A stretch of 64,000 nt of DNA from Paenibacillus koleovorans NBRC 103111 (GTDB lineage Bacteria; Bacillota; Bacilli; Paenibacillales; NBRC-103111). The notes under the pieces are model-generated. The model ran no database searches and was not told the origin of the DNA. It saw only the letters and a list, made by a program, of their open reading frames with translations. Position numbers and translations under genes: made by a program. The stretch is taken from positions 1-64,000 of the forward strand of contig NZ_BIMA01000015.1 of assembly GCF_004000845.1 (NCBI RefSeq), written 5' to 3'. Positions 8,115-17,690 of this stretch are shown here, piece by piece (position 1 is the first letter of the stretch; every line of letters starts with the position of its first letter).

Positions 8115-8527
8115 TTGAATTTCCTCAAAGTGCTTGTCCACGCGGAGGATTGGCAGATATGGTGGTCTTTCGCCTTCTGGGCTTTCATCCTGGTGATGCT
8201 TACGGGGGGAATACGACTATTCCGCAAGCTCGTCGCCACCATCGATTATTTTTTGCACGCTACCCCGTACCACACCTACTATTTCTCCGACAACCCCTCT
8301 TATGAGCTATCCGGCGCGTTTTTCCATTTCTTCATGTATCCGAGCGCTTCGATCTTGTTCTTGTTCATTTATGAAAAATGGCGGCTGCACGGGTGGAAAA
8401 CGGTGGTGTATGTGCTGGGCTGGTCGGCGTTCGCGCCGCCGCGACGATGCTGCTGATCTTGTTCCATTATACACGAGGAAAACTGCGAGAGCTGGCGTAT
8501 CAGCGAGATAGAGCGATGAAACGATGA
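8115..8527 (+). pseudogene. Frameshifted small integral membrane protein
   Basis: The frame starting at 8115 (TTG) encodes an aromatic-rich protein with about three transmembrane helices (WWSFAFWAFILVMLTGGI; FFMYPSASILFLFIYE; WKTVVYVLGWSAF), then runs off into APPRRCC and a stop. Shifting by one base near 8430 continues the protein naturally as AAATMLLILFHYTRGKLRELAYQRDRAMKR with a stop at 8527. A single-base change near GCGTTCGCGCCGCCGCG explains this. The start is also unclear, because the best ribosome binding site (AAAGGGG) precedes an ATG in another frame. Family not identified. A sequencing error is possible. Confidence 0.65.
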
Positions 8528-8569
8528 GTCGAACCGGCCGCCGTCTCCAAGATTGGCTTATTCTGCCCC

Positions 8570-8618
8570 TTGCTCGAGTTTACTTCAAGGAGTATATTGT
8601 TAAGTAGTTATTTATTAA
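8570..8618 (+). promoter_or_regulatory. Candidate promoter and MarR operator
   Basis: TTGCTC (8570-8575) and TATATT (8593-8598) are 17 bp apart. TTAAGTAGTTATTTATTAA (8600-8618), an imperfect palindrome, covers the expected start site, where an autorepressing MarR protein would bind. An AGGAGGGGG ribosome binding site follows at about 8632. Confidence 0.45.
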
Positions 8619-8645
8619 GCACTGAATTAATTAGGAGGGGGACGT

Positions 8646-9074
8646 TTGAATCGTTATGACGATATTTTCGCCTTAGCCGCTTTGTTCAAAACTTTTTTCA
8701 AGGGCATCTCGAACGACTGGAACAAACACGGATTCGGGTTGACGCTCCCTCAGTTCAAAGTAATGTACTTGATCGAGCGGGAGGGGCCGCGCAAAGTTTC
8801 GGAAATCGCCCATTCGTTAGGCATCACGCCGTCGGGCGTCATCTGGATCACCGATCAGTTGGAGAAGGAAGGGTATGTGCGCAAGGAGAGAGCGGAGACG
8901 GACCGAAGAGTTGTGCATGTGATCTTGACCGACCCGGGCGGGCAGCAGCTTCACCAAGCGCAAGCCTTGCAGAAGCAGCTCATGCAATCTTATTTTCATT
9001 TGCTGACGGATGAGGATATCGGGCATCTACAGCGTATTTTCACCACCTTGAACCAAAGCTTGGACCAAACTTAA
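8646..9074 (+). CDS. MarR family transcriptional regulator
   Basis: The 142-residue protein has the MarR winged-helix layout: an N-terminal dimerisation helix, KFMYLIEREGPRKVSEIAHSLGITPSGVIWITDQLEKEGYVRKER for the helix-turn-helix, the wing DRRVVHVILT, and C-terminal helices. The TTG start at 8646 sits 5-6 nt after AGGAGGGGG. The gene is 25 nt upstream of an MFS drug exporter, the usual arrangement in which the regulator represses its own operon until a toxic compound binds it. Confidence 0.9.
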   Translation: MNRYDDIFALAALFKTFFKGISNDWNKHGFGLTLPQFKVMYLIEREGPRKVSEIAHSLGITPSGVIWITDQLEKEGYVRKERAETDRRVVHVILTDPGGQQLHQAQALQKQLMQSYFHLLTDEDIGHLQRIFTTLNQSLDQT

Positions 9075-9099
9075 CAAAATTGGAGAGAGAGAGACCGCA

Positions 9100-10743
9100 A
9101 TGGAACATTTGTCCCACAAACGCAAGATGACCATTATGATCGCAATCATGGCCGCCATGTTCTTCGCCGCGATCAACCAGACGATTACGAGCACGGCGAT
9201 GCCGCGCATCATTGCCATCCTGAACGGGATGGAGCTATATACTTGGACGATCAACATCTACATGCTGACCTCTACGATTGCCACGGTGCTAGTAGGGAAG
9301 CTGTCCGACATGTTCGGGCGCAAGCCGTTTCTCCTGATCGGGATTTTGTTTTTTATTTTAGGCGCTTTTCTGACCGGGACGTCGAATGACGTGTACCAGT
9401 TTATTTTTTATCGAGGCATTCAAGGGATCGGCGCCGGTATTATTCAATCGACCGCCTTCACCGCCGTCGGCGACTTGTTCCCTCCTCGCGAGCGCGGCAA
9501 ATGGATGGGCATGATGATGGCCGTCTTCGGCTTCTCCAGTGTGCTCGGACCGACGCTTGGCGGTTACTTGGTCGACCATCTCGACTGGCATTGGCTGTTC
9601 TGGGTGTTCCTGCCGCTCGGCGTTGTCGCCTTCTTCATGATCTTGTCGCTGTTTCCTAAGGTGGAGCGCGGCGCCAAACAAAGCGTCGATTATCTCGGCT
9701 CGCTGTTCTTGACGACGACGATTGTGCCGCTGCTGCTCGCCTTCTCGTGGGCCGGATCGCAGCATCCTTGGGGGTCGGCGCGTATTCTCGGACTGCTTGG
9801 GGCGTCGCTTGTGTCGTTGTTGATCTTCATCTGGGTGGAAACGAAGGCGAAAAGCCCGATTTTGCCGCTCAGCCTGTTCAAAAACAGCATCGTTACAATT
9901 TCGAACATCATCGGCTTCATTATGAACTTCGGCATGATGGGCGCGATGATCTACCTGAGCTTCTTCGTGCAGGGCGTGCTCGGCATAACGCCGACTTACG
10001 CCGGTTACGTCACGATGCCGATGTCCATCGTTATGGTTGTCGCGAGCTCCATGGCCGGTCAGCTGATGGCGAAGAAAGGCAAATACAAGCGCTATGCAAT
10101 GCTCGGCATTCCGCTGATGATTGCCGGGATGGCGATTATGATCTTCATGAACAGCGTCTGGCTGGCGGTCGTCAGCATGATCGTGTTCGGCCTGGGGCTC
10201 GGCCTCGGCATGCCGGTCTTCTCCCTCGCAACGCAGAATGCGGTGCCGCATACCGAGCTGGGGGTCGCGACGGCTTCGAGCCAGCTGTTCCGGAACTTGG
10301 GCGGTACGATCGGGATTGCCGTCATGGGGACGGTTATGTCCAACACGCTCGGCACCCATCTGAAGGAAGCGTTGGCCTCGCCGAACGCCCCGGATCTCAG
10401 CAAGGTCGATCCGGCGCTGGCCAAGCAAATGCTGAGCTTCGCCAACCCGCAGGCTCTGATGAACAAGCCGCTGCTGGAGCAGACGCAGGCAAGCCTGCCG
10501 ACAGACGTGCAGCCGCTGTTCACGCAGATGATCGACAACATCCGGGAAGCGCTTGGCGCTTCATTATCCACCGTCTTCTTGGCCGGCACGTTAACGCTGG
10601 CGACCGCCTTCATCCTGGTGTTCTTCCTGAAGGAGATCCCGCTGCGAACGACGAACCAGGCCAAGCCGAAGCCGGCTGAGGCCGAGTCGGAGAAGCCGCT
10701 GGAGGAGCCGGGTACCCTGGCGCTTCCGCTCGAGAGAGCTTAA
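9100..10743 (+). CDS. DHA2 (EmrB/QacA) family MFS multidrug exporter
   Basis: The 547-residue protein has 14 predicted membrane segments, as in the DHA2 group of proton-driven drug exporters. Motif A is GKLSDMFGRKP, and motif C in helix 5 includes GPTLGGYLVDH. Helix 1 reads FFAAINQTITSTAMPRI; many relatives have an acidic residue at the position of this Asn, so proton coupling may differ. A long extracellular loop precedes the last helix. It lies directly behind the MarR gene with a GGAGAGAG ribosome binding site and ends at a bidirectional terminator. The substrates are likely hydrophobic toxicants, but cannot be deduced. Confidence 0.9.
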   Translation: MEHLSHKRKMTIMIAIMAAMFFAAINQTITSTAMPRIIAILNGMELYTWTINIYMLTSTIATVLVGKLSDMFGRKPFLLIGILFFILGAFLTGTSNDVYQFIFYRGIQGIGAGIIQSTAFTAVGDLFPPRERGKWMGMMMAVFGFSSVLGPTLGGYLVDHLDWHWLFWVFLPLGVVAFFMILSLFPKVERGAKQSVDYLGSLFLTTTIVPLLLAFSWAGSQHPWGSARILGLLGASLVSLLIFIWVETKAKSPILPLSLFKNSIVTISNIIGFIMNFGMMGAMIYLSFFVQGVLGITPTYAGYVTMPMSIVMVVASSMAGQLMAKKGKYKRYAMLGIPLMIAGMAIMIFMNSVWLAVVSMIVFGLGLGLGMPVFSLATQNAVPHTELGVATASSQLFRNLGGTIGIAVMGTVMSNTLGTHLKEALASPNAPDLSKVDPALAKQMLSFANPQALMNKPLLEQTQASLPTDVQPLFTQMIDNIREALGASLSTVFLAGTLTLATAFILVFFLKEIPLRTTNQAKPKPAEAESEKPLEEPGTLALPLERA

Positions 10744-10790
10744 GCCTTAGTTTCTTTTCGTCTCTTGGAGCATCCCCGTACAGCGCAAAA

Positions 10791-10820
10791 GCCGTCCTCG
10801 CGGACGGCTTCTTGCTTTTG
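10791..10820. terminator. Bidirectional terminator
   Basis: GCCGTCC and GGACGGC form a 7-bp stem around TCGC, with CTTCTTGCTTTT on the plus side and AAAA before the stem giving TTTT on the minus side. It separates the convergent MFS and solute-binding protein genes. Confidence 0.8.
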
Positions 10821-10848
10821 CTTTTGCTGCGTGAGCAACTTAACTTAT

Positions 10849-12450
10849 TTAGTCAACCTTAAACGTAATCTTCTTGCCCAGCGCGGTGGACACTTGCTCG
10901 GCGTAGCCGTCGAACAGCGCCTTGCCGCTGTATTTGTCCATCAGCTCTTGCGAGTATTTGACCCAATTGCTGGAATCCTTTTCGTCGAACAGCACTTTGG
11001 CTTGATAGACATTCATCTGTTTGCGGAACGCCGCCAAGTCCAGTCCTTGCGGAGGCGAAACGTTCGTCCCGAGGGTGTAGTACTTGTTCGTCTTGAACTG
11101 AGCCAGAATGGCGCGGTCGTGATCGGTTTCGCGCGGATCGACCAGCTCCAGGCCGAGCGGGGCCAAATCCTTCACGCCATAGCTGAATATACTGGACCAG
11201 ATCGTTGTGAAGCTGCCGTTGTCGATAATGTCCTTCTTCACCGCGTCCGGAATCAGGGTAATTTTGTTGCCGTCCTTCTTGTAATGCACGCCTTCCTTGC
11301 CGAAATTGGCCAACAGGAAGCCTTCCGGAGAAGCGAGCCAGTCGAGAATTTCCATCGTGCGCTTGATCTTGTTGTCCGGCGTCTTCACCCCGATCATAAA
11401 CGGCAGGCCCGGCAACGCTTCGTACGTAATCGGGATGTTGCCCGCAATGTGGAACGCTGCGAATTCAGCTTTCTGGTTGCCGGTTACTTCACGGGTTTTC
11501 GCTTGAATGCTGTTGTTGCTGTTGTCGAAGGCGATGTCGCGGGCGGTGGAGTAGAAAATCCCTACGCGGCCCTGCTGCACCTTGTTCAAGTGCTCGCCCG
11601 TCTTGTTCAGATACCAGTCGGGATCGACGACCTTAAGCTCCAGCGTCTTGCGGATCTCGTCGAGCACCTTGCCGGCCCGTTGATTGGAGCCGGTATCGTA
11701 GAAGCTTTCTTTGTCGATCAGTAGCCCAGCACCCATCCCTGCCTTGAACCATTCCGGGAACTCCCGGGATACGTTGGCGCCGGCTCCGAACGTAGTAAAG
11801 CCGTACGTATCGTTTTTGCCGTTGCCGTCCGGATCCTTGAACGTGAACGCCTTCATGACCTCGAGCATTTCGTCGTAAGTTTTAGGAATTTTCATCCCCA
11901 GGTTGTCGAGCCAATCCTTGCGCACATAGTATGCATGGTACTGGGATTTCTCGAACGGCACAGGCGCCCGCTTGAACGCGCCTTGCACTTGGTAACGCTT
12001 CATCTCATCCTGCGTCACCCATTTGAAGTAGTTCGGCATCGTCTGCGGAGAGACGTACGGCGTCAAATCTGCTACAACGCCGTCCAGGATGTACTTCGAG
12101 GTTTTCTGGGCCTCGGCGTGGAACAGATCCGGCGTATCGCCGGCGGTCATCTTCGCGTGCAGCTTGTTGGAGAATTCCTCTCCCAGGACGCTGTACTCGA
12201 TCTTAAGCTCGACATTGAACTTCTCCTCGATCGTCTTGCGGATGAAATCTTTGTCCGCCGCAGGCAGGCTCGCTTGGGCATTAGGGACCGAGATCATCCA
12301 ATTCAGCGTAAGCTTCTCCTTCTGGGCGGCGCCGGGGGCCTGGCTGCCGCCGGGCGAGGGCGAAGCCGTCTCCTCCTTGCTGCCGCAAGCGCTGAGCACG
12401 ACAGCTGCAGCAACCGCGACCGATGCCGCTTTTTTCCAATGTTTCGTCAT
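10849..12450 (-). CDS. Extracellular solute-binding lipoprotein (carbohydrate type)
   Basis: The 533-residue protein has a lipoprotein signal peptide with lipobox LSAC (Cys22), a Ser/Pro/Gly linker, and a family 1 solute-binding fold typical of the large Paenibacillus LplA-like sugar-binding lipoproteins (AGDTPDLFH, YYVRKDWLDNLGMKIPKTYDEMLEVMKAF). The loop DPDGNGKNDTYG is an EF-hand-like calcium site often found in this group. No permease or ATPase gene is adjacent, so it must use a transporter encoded elsewhere. It lies 74 nt downstream of the PL8 lyase and is probably the last gene of the dehydrogenase-lyase-binding protein operon, likely capturing lyase products. The ligand is unknown. Confidence 0.9.
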   Translation of the reverse strand: MTKHWKKAASVAVAAAVVLSACGSKEETASPSPGGSQAPGAAQKEKLTLNWMISVPNAQASLPAADKDFIRKTIEEKFNVELKIEYSVLGEEFSNKLHAKMTAGDTPDLFHAEAQKTSKYILDGVVADLTPYVSPQTMPNYFKWVTQDEMKRYQVQGAFKRAPVPFEKSQYHAYYVRKDWLDNLGMKIPKTYDEMLEVMKAFTFKDPDGNGKNDTYGFTTFGAGANVSREFPEWFKAGMGAGLLIDKESFYDTGSNQRAGKVLDEIRKTLELKVVDPDWYLNKTGEHLNKVQQGRVGIFYSTARDIAFDNSNNSIQAKTREVTGNQKAEFAAFHIAGNIPITYEALPGLPFMIGVKTPDNKIKRTMEILDWLASPEGFLLANFGKEGVHYKKDGNKITLIPDAVKKDIIDNGSFTTIWSSIFSYGVKDLAPLGLELVDPRETDHDRAILAQFKTNKYYTLGTNVSPPQGLDLAAFRKQMNVYQAKVLFDEKDSSNWVKYSQELMDKYSGKALFDGYAEQVSTALGKKITFKVD

Positions 12451-12524
12451 TGCTGGACCTCCTCCATGTTGTTTCCCCTATACTTTATATTGTCTGCAAG
12501 GCGGCAAGCGCCTGGACAACCGCT

Positions 12525-15500
12525 TTATGGCCCGAATACGCGCACATTATTGACATACATTGTTCCGGTCGCCGTCGTGCTGAAGAAAAACTTAAGCTGC
12601 TCCACCGAGCTGACGCCGCTGCGGTACGCAAAGTCGTCCGCTACCTTGACTCCGTCCACATACACGTCGTACTTGTCTATTGTCGAATTCAGCACCAGTC
12701 GCATATCGTACCAAGTGTTGGCGCTGTAGGGTCGAAGTGTTGTGGCGGTAACGCCGTTGTAAGCCTTGATGTTGCCGTCCGAGGAGAACACGATAATCCC
12801 GGCGTTGGCCCCCGCTCCATCGAGCACGTAGGCGCCGCCCAAGCTGACATTGGTCTGAGCCGCCATGAGCGAATACTCCACGACCGCTGTTCCGGTAATT
12901 GCGGTAAATGCGCGTGTCGCTTCGGTCACCTGTGCGTTGTTCGTATCCTGAATGCGCAGGCTCTTATCCGACGAGCTTGGCGTGTTGACCACTTGAACGG
13001 TTCCACCTGCAGTGACGGTTGACCATCCAACCGGCAACGAACCGGAGTCAAAGCTATCGTTGACCGAATAGGTCGGTTCATCGATTCTAACAGTGCTGCG
13101 ATACGTCTCCGTTTGCACCAGTTGCCCTGTCGCACTCTCGTATAGATCGGCGCTATAAATTCGGAAGTCCGCTTCACCCGAGTTGACGATTGGCAGGAAT
13201 TTCACCTTGAACAAAGTCCCGTCGCCGGTCGCTCCGCTCGAGCCCGAAATGCCGATGGACAAGTAGCCCGACCTGATTTCCTGCACAGTATAGCTTAGTC
13301 CGGACAAGGTTCCGGCGGAAATGCCGACATACTCGAAGCGGCTCGGATCGTAGTTCATCAGCACACGCTCGGGTTTGATCGTATCCTCCGGATTCCTCAG
13401 CATCGCTTTCACTTCAAGCTCGGTTCCCGCCGGTACGGCGTCGTCCATCATGAGCTGCACGTCCGGCTTCGGCCGAACTCCATTGTAGAAGTACTTCTCC
13501 GCGTCCGTATACACCCTCAAGTTGTCGATATACAGTGAGCCGGTCGCTGTGGTGCTGAAGAAAAATTTGATCAACTTCAGAAAGTCGATGTTGGCGTCCC
13601 GGAAGCTGAATTGCGAAGCCTCCAGTCGGCCGTTGATGTAAATGTCGAATTTATCGGTGGTCGTATCCATATCCAGCCGGATATTGTACCAAGTGTTGGC
13701 GCTGTAAGGCATCAACGTCGTTACCGTGGACCCGTTGTAAGCTTTGATATTGCCGTCCGAGGAGAAGACCACGACGCTGGCATTGAGCGCAGCCGTATTC
13801 CCTCGCCTGTAACCGGAAACATAAGGCGCCCCTACGCTGACGTTGGTCTGACCGGCCATGACGTTGTAGTCCAATACGAGCTTGCCGGACAGATCGGCGA
13901 GCGCATGCATCGCTTCCGTCGCCTGTGTCGAGCTGGTGTCGGTTATTTTCATGCTCCTGTTGGAGGCGCTCGGCGTATTGACCAGCTCCACGGTTCCCCC
14001 GCTCGTAGTTTTCGTCCATCCCGTCGGCAGCGCTGTCCCTGCTCCGTTGAAGCCGTCATTGATTAGGTAGCGGACACCGGGCACGTCACCGCGAGTGTCC
14101 CAACCGGAGATGTCGCCAGCGGAAGGCAGCGAAGCCATGGATGAGAGTGTGCCTACCTTCACATCGTCCAGGTACACCGTCACGGACGGATCGCGAAAGC
14201 CGATCCGGATTGCTCCGATCCCCGATACCGCGCGAATCAGCGGCACCCGACGCGCCTTAAGCGCATCGTCTACATATACATCCGCCTGATCGGTAGAAGT
14301 ATCGAGCACGACACGAATTTTGTACCATTGGGCCGCGTCATAGTTTTGCAGATATGTGGAATACGGGCCTTCGCTTGACTTGATTCGGCCGTTCTCCTCC
14401 AGCACAATCTCCAGAGCCGGCGCTGCCGAGGTGCTCTCGAGCAGCGACACGGTGATCGGCTCGCCGGTCTGATCCGCGCGAACCCGGAACTCCGCCGCCA
14501 CTACTCCGGAGACGGGCGTGAAGCTTTTCTCCGCCTGGACGAACGTCCCTGTCGATGTTGATCTCAGCTTGTAATCCTTATCGCCGGAAGCTCCGGCAGG
14601 TACATTCACTACCCCGCTCCCTCCGGTCTGTGTCAGCGTCCAACCGGACGGCGCCGCGCCGGTCGTGCCCGAGTCGAACGAATCGTTCAAGGCGAGACTG
14701 CCGATCTGCTCGTAAGCGGGAGCCGAAGGCGTGGATGGCGTTGCTCCCGAGAATGTCCCTTGCACGATCAGCCTTGGCCCCCCGTAAGAAGCCTCCCGGC
14801 TGAGCAGCAGCAAGTTCTCGTCATCGTAGTCCGTGCCTGCAAGAAGCAGGGTGACCGTGTTGTCTCCGGCGGCTTGAGCGGCTACGTAATCCGTCACGTC
14901 CAGCTCGTAGTCCTTCTCCACGCCGCTCACGAATATCGTATCCAGCACCGACGATTCCTTGACCGGTGCGTTGCTCCATGTGACGGCTCCTTCGGTCCAG
15001 TTATCGCCCGCTCCCATCACCGTAAGCGCTGCGGCTTTGCCCGATGGAGTGGAGGAACGCACCACGAGCTTCGCACTTGTCACGGATACGATGGAGGTCA
15101 CATCGAATTTCACAACCGCCTTGCGATCCAACTGATCGGCGATCGCTTCTCGGACGCTTAGCGATTTGGACGATCCGAAGTTCGTACTCGCCTGATCCTC
15201 GTGAACGGAAGCGTCGGCGGACGGTGTGTAGGTCACAACGGATGGTTGCGTCGAGCTGGCCGTATCCAGCTTGATCCGCTTGGTGGCTCCCATCGCGCCG
15301 CTCACTTGCACCGATAGGCGGATCGACGGCGTCAGCGAGAGTACCTCGATGGCTGGGTCGGATGTCACGACTTTCGCCGCGGTTTTGTTGATTTCCACTT
15401 CAATCGTACCGTTGTTTCGCTGCGTCGGGTCGGAGACGGCGATCTCCAGCTCGGTGCCGGTTTCCTTCATGGCGACCGATGCCTTCTTATCGACCGTGAT

Positions 15501-17666
15501 GCCGCCTGCCGTCCGTTTCACATCCTGCCAGAAGTTGGCCGCTACGATATCGAGCCCGGTTTCTTCAACCGCATGCACATATTCGGAGTTTTCGAGAATC
15601 GAAATATCCGGCGAGGCGGCATAGCTCGAGACCTGCGTAGCGTTCCGATTCGGCAGCAGGACGTAAGAGTAGCCGGCATTGCTCGGATTCGTCCCGTGAT
15701 CGAACCATAAGTTCATGAAACGATTCGTGTAAGACGTCGTGGAAGCGAGATCGGACACATCTTTCCAAGAACCGGTGCGGCTTTCCCGCAGTCCCTTGAC
15801 GGTGGCCGACCCAGGGAAGTAGTAACCGGTGTCCGCCCCGCTAACGTTGCCCGCCAAATGAATCCAGTTGACGCCTGTCATCGTCTCGCTCCAAGGGATG
15901 GATGTCGACTTGGCGGAGCCGTTGACGGTGAGCGCATTATTCCCCGTACTGTTCAGCTTCCGGTTATCTATGATCGTCTCAATCGTACGGCTGTCGGCGC
16001 TATCGATATCCGAGCCGAGCGCCACGATTTCGTCATCGAACGCGAACCAGGACTTCTTAGCCGTCAGAGTCGTTCCGAACCCCTCCAGCTCCATGCCCGA
16101 TACCCCGTAGAAATCGCCCAGCTCGACGCCGCCTACCCAGCTCTTGGTGCTCAGCTTGCTGTCGACGCCTTCCGCCCGGGCATAGTCCTGATCCAAGGTA
16201 GTGCCCGGCATCCGCTCCATATTGACGGTCGCCCAATAGTTGTCGTTGTACTGGGACAAGTCGTCATTATAGAGATAAGTCATGCCCGACGACGTGTACC
16301 AGCCCCTCTTGTTCTCGATATTGTGGTTCGCAGGCGTCCCGATCGCCTCGAAGTCGTAGACGCGGTCCGAGTACATGGCGAGTCCGAACGTATAATCCGG
16401 ACGCTGCTGCACGGCTCTGTCCATGGAAGGATACTGGCGGTAGAGCTCGGGTCGAAGCGGGGTGATGCCGCCGTCCTGAACGATCGCCTTCGCTTTGATC
16501 AGACTGGTCAAAGAGGCTTTGTTGTAAAATGGAGCGTACGTATTTTCCTGCATCCATTCCTTCATGTACCGCTTGAGAAGAGCCGATTCCGCCGGCGGGG
16601 ACGCATCCACCAGGATCAGCAGCGCATCCAGCAAGGCGTTGCCTTGCGAATAGTCGCTCGAGGCTTCTCTCGCAATGGTCCGGCCGTTGACCATATCCAG
16701 CAGACGTCCGCGATCCACCAGCGGGACGTACCCGTCGAAAGCCCAGTTCAGCACATTTCCCCCTCGAGGGTCGTCAATTTCCCAGCTCGTTCCGTCCAAC
16801 AAGTATTTGATCTTGATAAAAGTCGAAAAATGGCCCAAACCGTAGGATCCGTTGTAAGGATGTCGATCATGGGAGATGAAGGATCCGTCTCGGTACCAGC
16901 CGTTCAAGGCTTTCACATTGTCATAAATTTTCGCTTCGAAATCGCCTAGGCGGTCGCGCACCAGCGCCAGCTTCGAGCTGTTTTTCCCAATCACCCCGCG
17001 TAAGGCGATCACTAGCGATTCCCACAGCCGGTTGGCGCCATACGAAATCGTAGTACTGGTGGAATAATTGGTCGGGTCATTGGCGAACTTGTCGACCGCA
17101 TTCATGTAATTCGTCCGTTGCGTCGAGCTCAGTTGGTCATACATCAGGATGACGATATTGCACAATGTTGTAGGCGTCGAGATTTCCCACAGATGCGTGT
17201 TCACTTGCCAGGTCATCGTTTCGTTGTACTGGTTCGTGTACATCCAATCGAGCGCGTTCTTGATGTCGGTCAGCAGGGTGCCGTCCCCTTCAAGCGCAGC
17301 GCCCTTCGTCCGGTAAGCTAGCGCCAGCGCGTAGATCCGATTGTAATTTTCATAAATATAGCGGGATTCCGGGTAGTTGACGGCGGTTACATCGCTCCAC
17401 AAATACGTGCGGCCTGGGGACGTGTTCAGCGTATTCCACAGATCCTGGACTTCAGTGTCGATGGAATCGACCCGTACCTGTACATCGGGGTCTGTCACGG
17501 GAAGCGAATAGAGATCCGCACCGGTTAAATAGTTGAACCATTTGATTCTCATGTCGTCATACTCGTCGGCAGCTCCCGCCTGTTGCAGGACAACGCCTTG
17601 AAAACCGGTGACAACCAACGTAACGATTAGCAAACGAATAAGCATTTTCCGAACGGCTCGCAGCAA
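12525..17666 (-). CDS. Multidomain secreted polysaccharide lyase family 8 (xanthan/hyaluronate lyase-like)
   Basis: The 1713-residue exoenzyme has a signal peptide (cleavage near 32/33). Residues 35-795 are a PL8 lyase: an alpha/alpha-toroid and beta-sandwich domains, with catalytic candidates Asn212 (GANRLWE), His266 and Tyr275 (SFISHDRHPYNGSYG). The wording is closer to Bacillus xanthan lyase than to hyaluronidases, but substrate is inferred. Accessory modules follow: a CBM96-like domain (810-970), LamG-like sandwiches at 990-1172, 1200-1386 and 1535-1713, and a cohesin-like domain at 1402-1525 (PAGTELEVKAMLRNPED ... FKVKFLPI). The TTG start has an AGGAGAGG site. It is 24 nt behind the dehydrogenase gene and shares its promoter and operator. 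No anchoring domain is seen. Confidence 0.9.
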   Translation of the reverse strand: MLRAVRKMLIRLLIVTLVVTGFQGVVLQQAGAADEYDDMRIKWFNYLTGADLYSLPVTDPDVQVRVDSIDTEVQDLWNTLNTSPGRTYLWSDVTAVNYPESRYIYENYNRIYALALAYRTKGAALEGDGTLLTDIKNALDWMYTNQYNETMTWQVNTHLWEISTPTTLCNIVILMYDQLSSTQRTNYMNAVDKFANDPTNYSTSTTISYGANRLWESLVIALRGVIGKNSSKLALVRDRLGDFEAKIYDNVKALNGWYRDGSFISHDRHPYNGSYGLGHFSTFIKIKYLLDGTSWEIDDPRGGNVLNWAFDGYVPLVDRGRLLDMVNGRTIAREASSDYSQGNALLDALLILVDASPPAESALLKRYMKEWMQENTYAPFYNKASLTSLIKAKAIVQDGGITPLRPELYRQYPSMDRAVQQRPDYTFGLAMYSDRVYDFEAIGTPANHNIENKRGWYTSSGMTYLYNDDLSQYNDNYWATVNMERMPGTTLDQDYARAEGVDSKLSTKSWVGGVELGDFYGVSGMELEGFGTTLTAKKSWFAFDDEIVALGSDIDSADSRTIETIIDNRKLNSTGNNALTVNGSAKSTSIPWSETMTGVNWIHLAGNVSGADTGYYFPGSATVKGLRESRTGSWKDVSDLASTTSYTNRFMNLWFDHGTNPSNAGYSYVLLPNRNATQVSSYAASPDISILENSEYVHAVEETGLDIVAANFWQDVKRTAGGITVDKKASVAMKETGTELEIAVSDPTQRNNGTIEVEINKTAAKVVTSDPAIEVLSLTPSIRLSVQVSGAMGATKRIKLDTASSTQPSVVTYTPSADASVHEDQASTNFGSSKSLSVREAIADQLDRKAVVKFDVTSIVSVTSAKLVVRSSTPSGKAAALTVMGAGDNWTEGAVTWSNAPVKESSVLDTIFVSGVEKDYELDVTDYVAAQAAGDNTVTLLLAGTDYDDENLLLLSREASYGGPRLIVQGTFSGATPSTPSAPAYEQIGSLALNDSFDSGTTGAAPSGWTLTQTGGSGVVNVPAGASGDKDYKLRSTSTGTFVQAEKSFTPVSGVVAAEFRVRADQTGEPITVSLLESTSAAPALEIVLEENGRIKSSEGPYSTYLQNYDAAQWYKIRVVLDTSTDQADVYVDDALKARRVPLIRAVSGIGAIRIGFRDPSVTVYLDDVKVGTLSSMASLPSAGDISGWDTRGDVPGVRYLINDGFNGAGTALPTGWTKTTSGGTVELVNTPSASNRSMKITDTSSTQATEAMHALADLSGKLVLDYNVMAGQTNVSVGAPYVSGYRRGNTAALNASVVVFSSDGNIKAYNGSTVTTLMPYSANTWYNIRLDMDTTTDKFDIYINGRLEASQFSFRDANIDFLKLIKFFFSTTATGSLYIDNLRVYTDAEKYFYNGVRPKPDVQLMMDDAVPAGTELEVKAMLRNPEDTIKPERVLMNYDPSRFEYVGISAGTLSGLSYTVQEIRSGYLSIGISGSSGATGDGTLFKVKFLPIVNSGEADFRIYSADLYESATGQLVQTETYRSTVRIDEPTYSVNDSFDSGSLPVGWSTVTAGGTVQVVNTPSSSDKSLRIQDTNNAQVTEATRAFTAITGTAVVEYSLMAAQTNVSLGGAYVLDGAGANAGIIVFSSDGNIKAYNGVTATTLRPYSANTWYDMRLVLNSTIDKYDVYVDGVKVADDFAYRSGVSSVEQLKFFFSTTATGTMYVNNVRVFGP

Positions 17667-17690
17667 AGGAATCCTCTCCTTGACTTCAAA

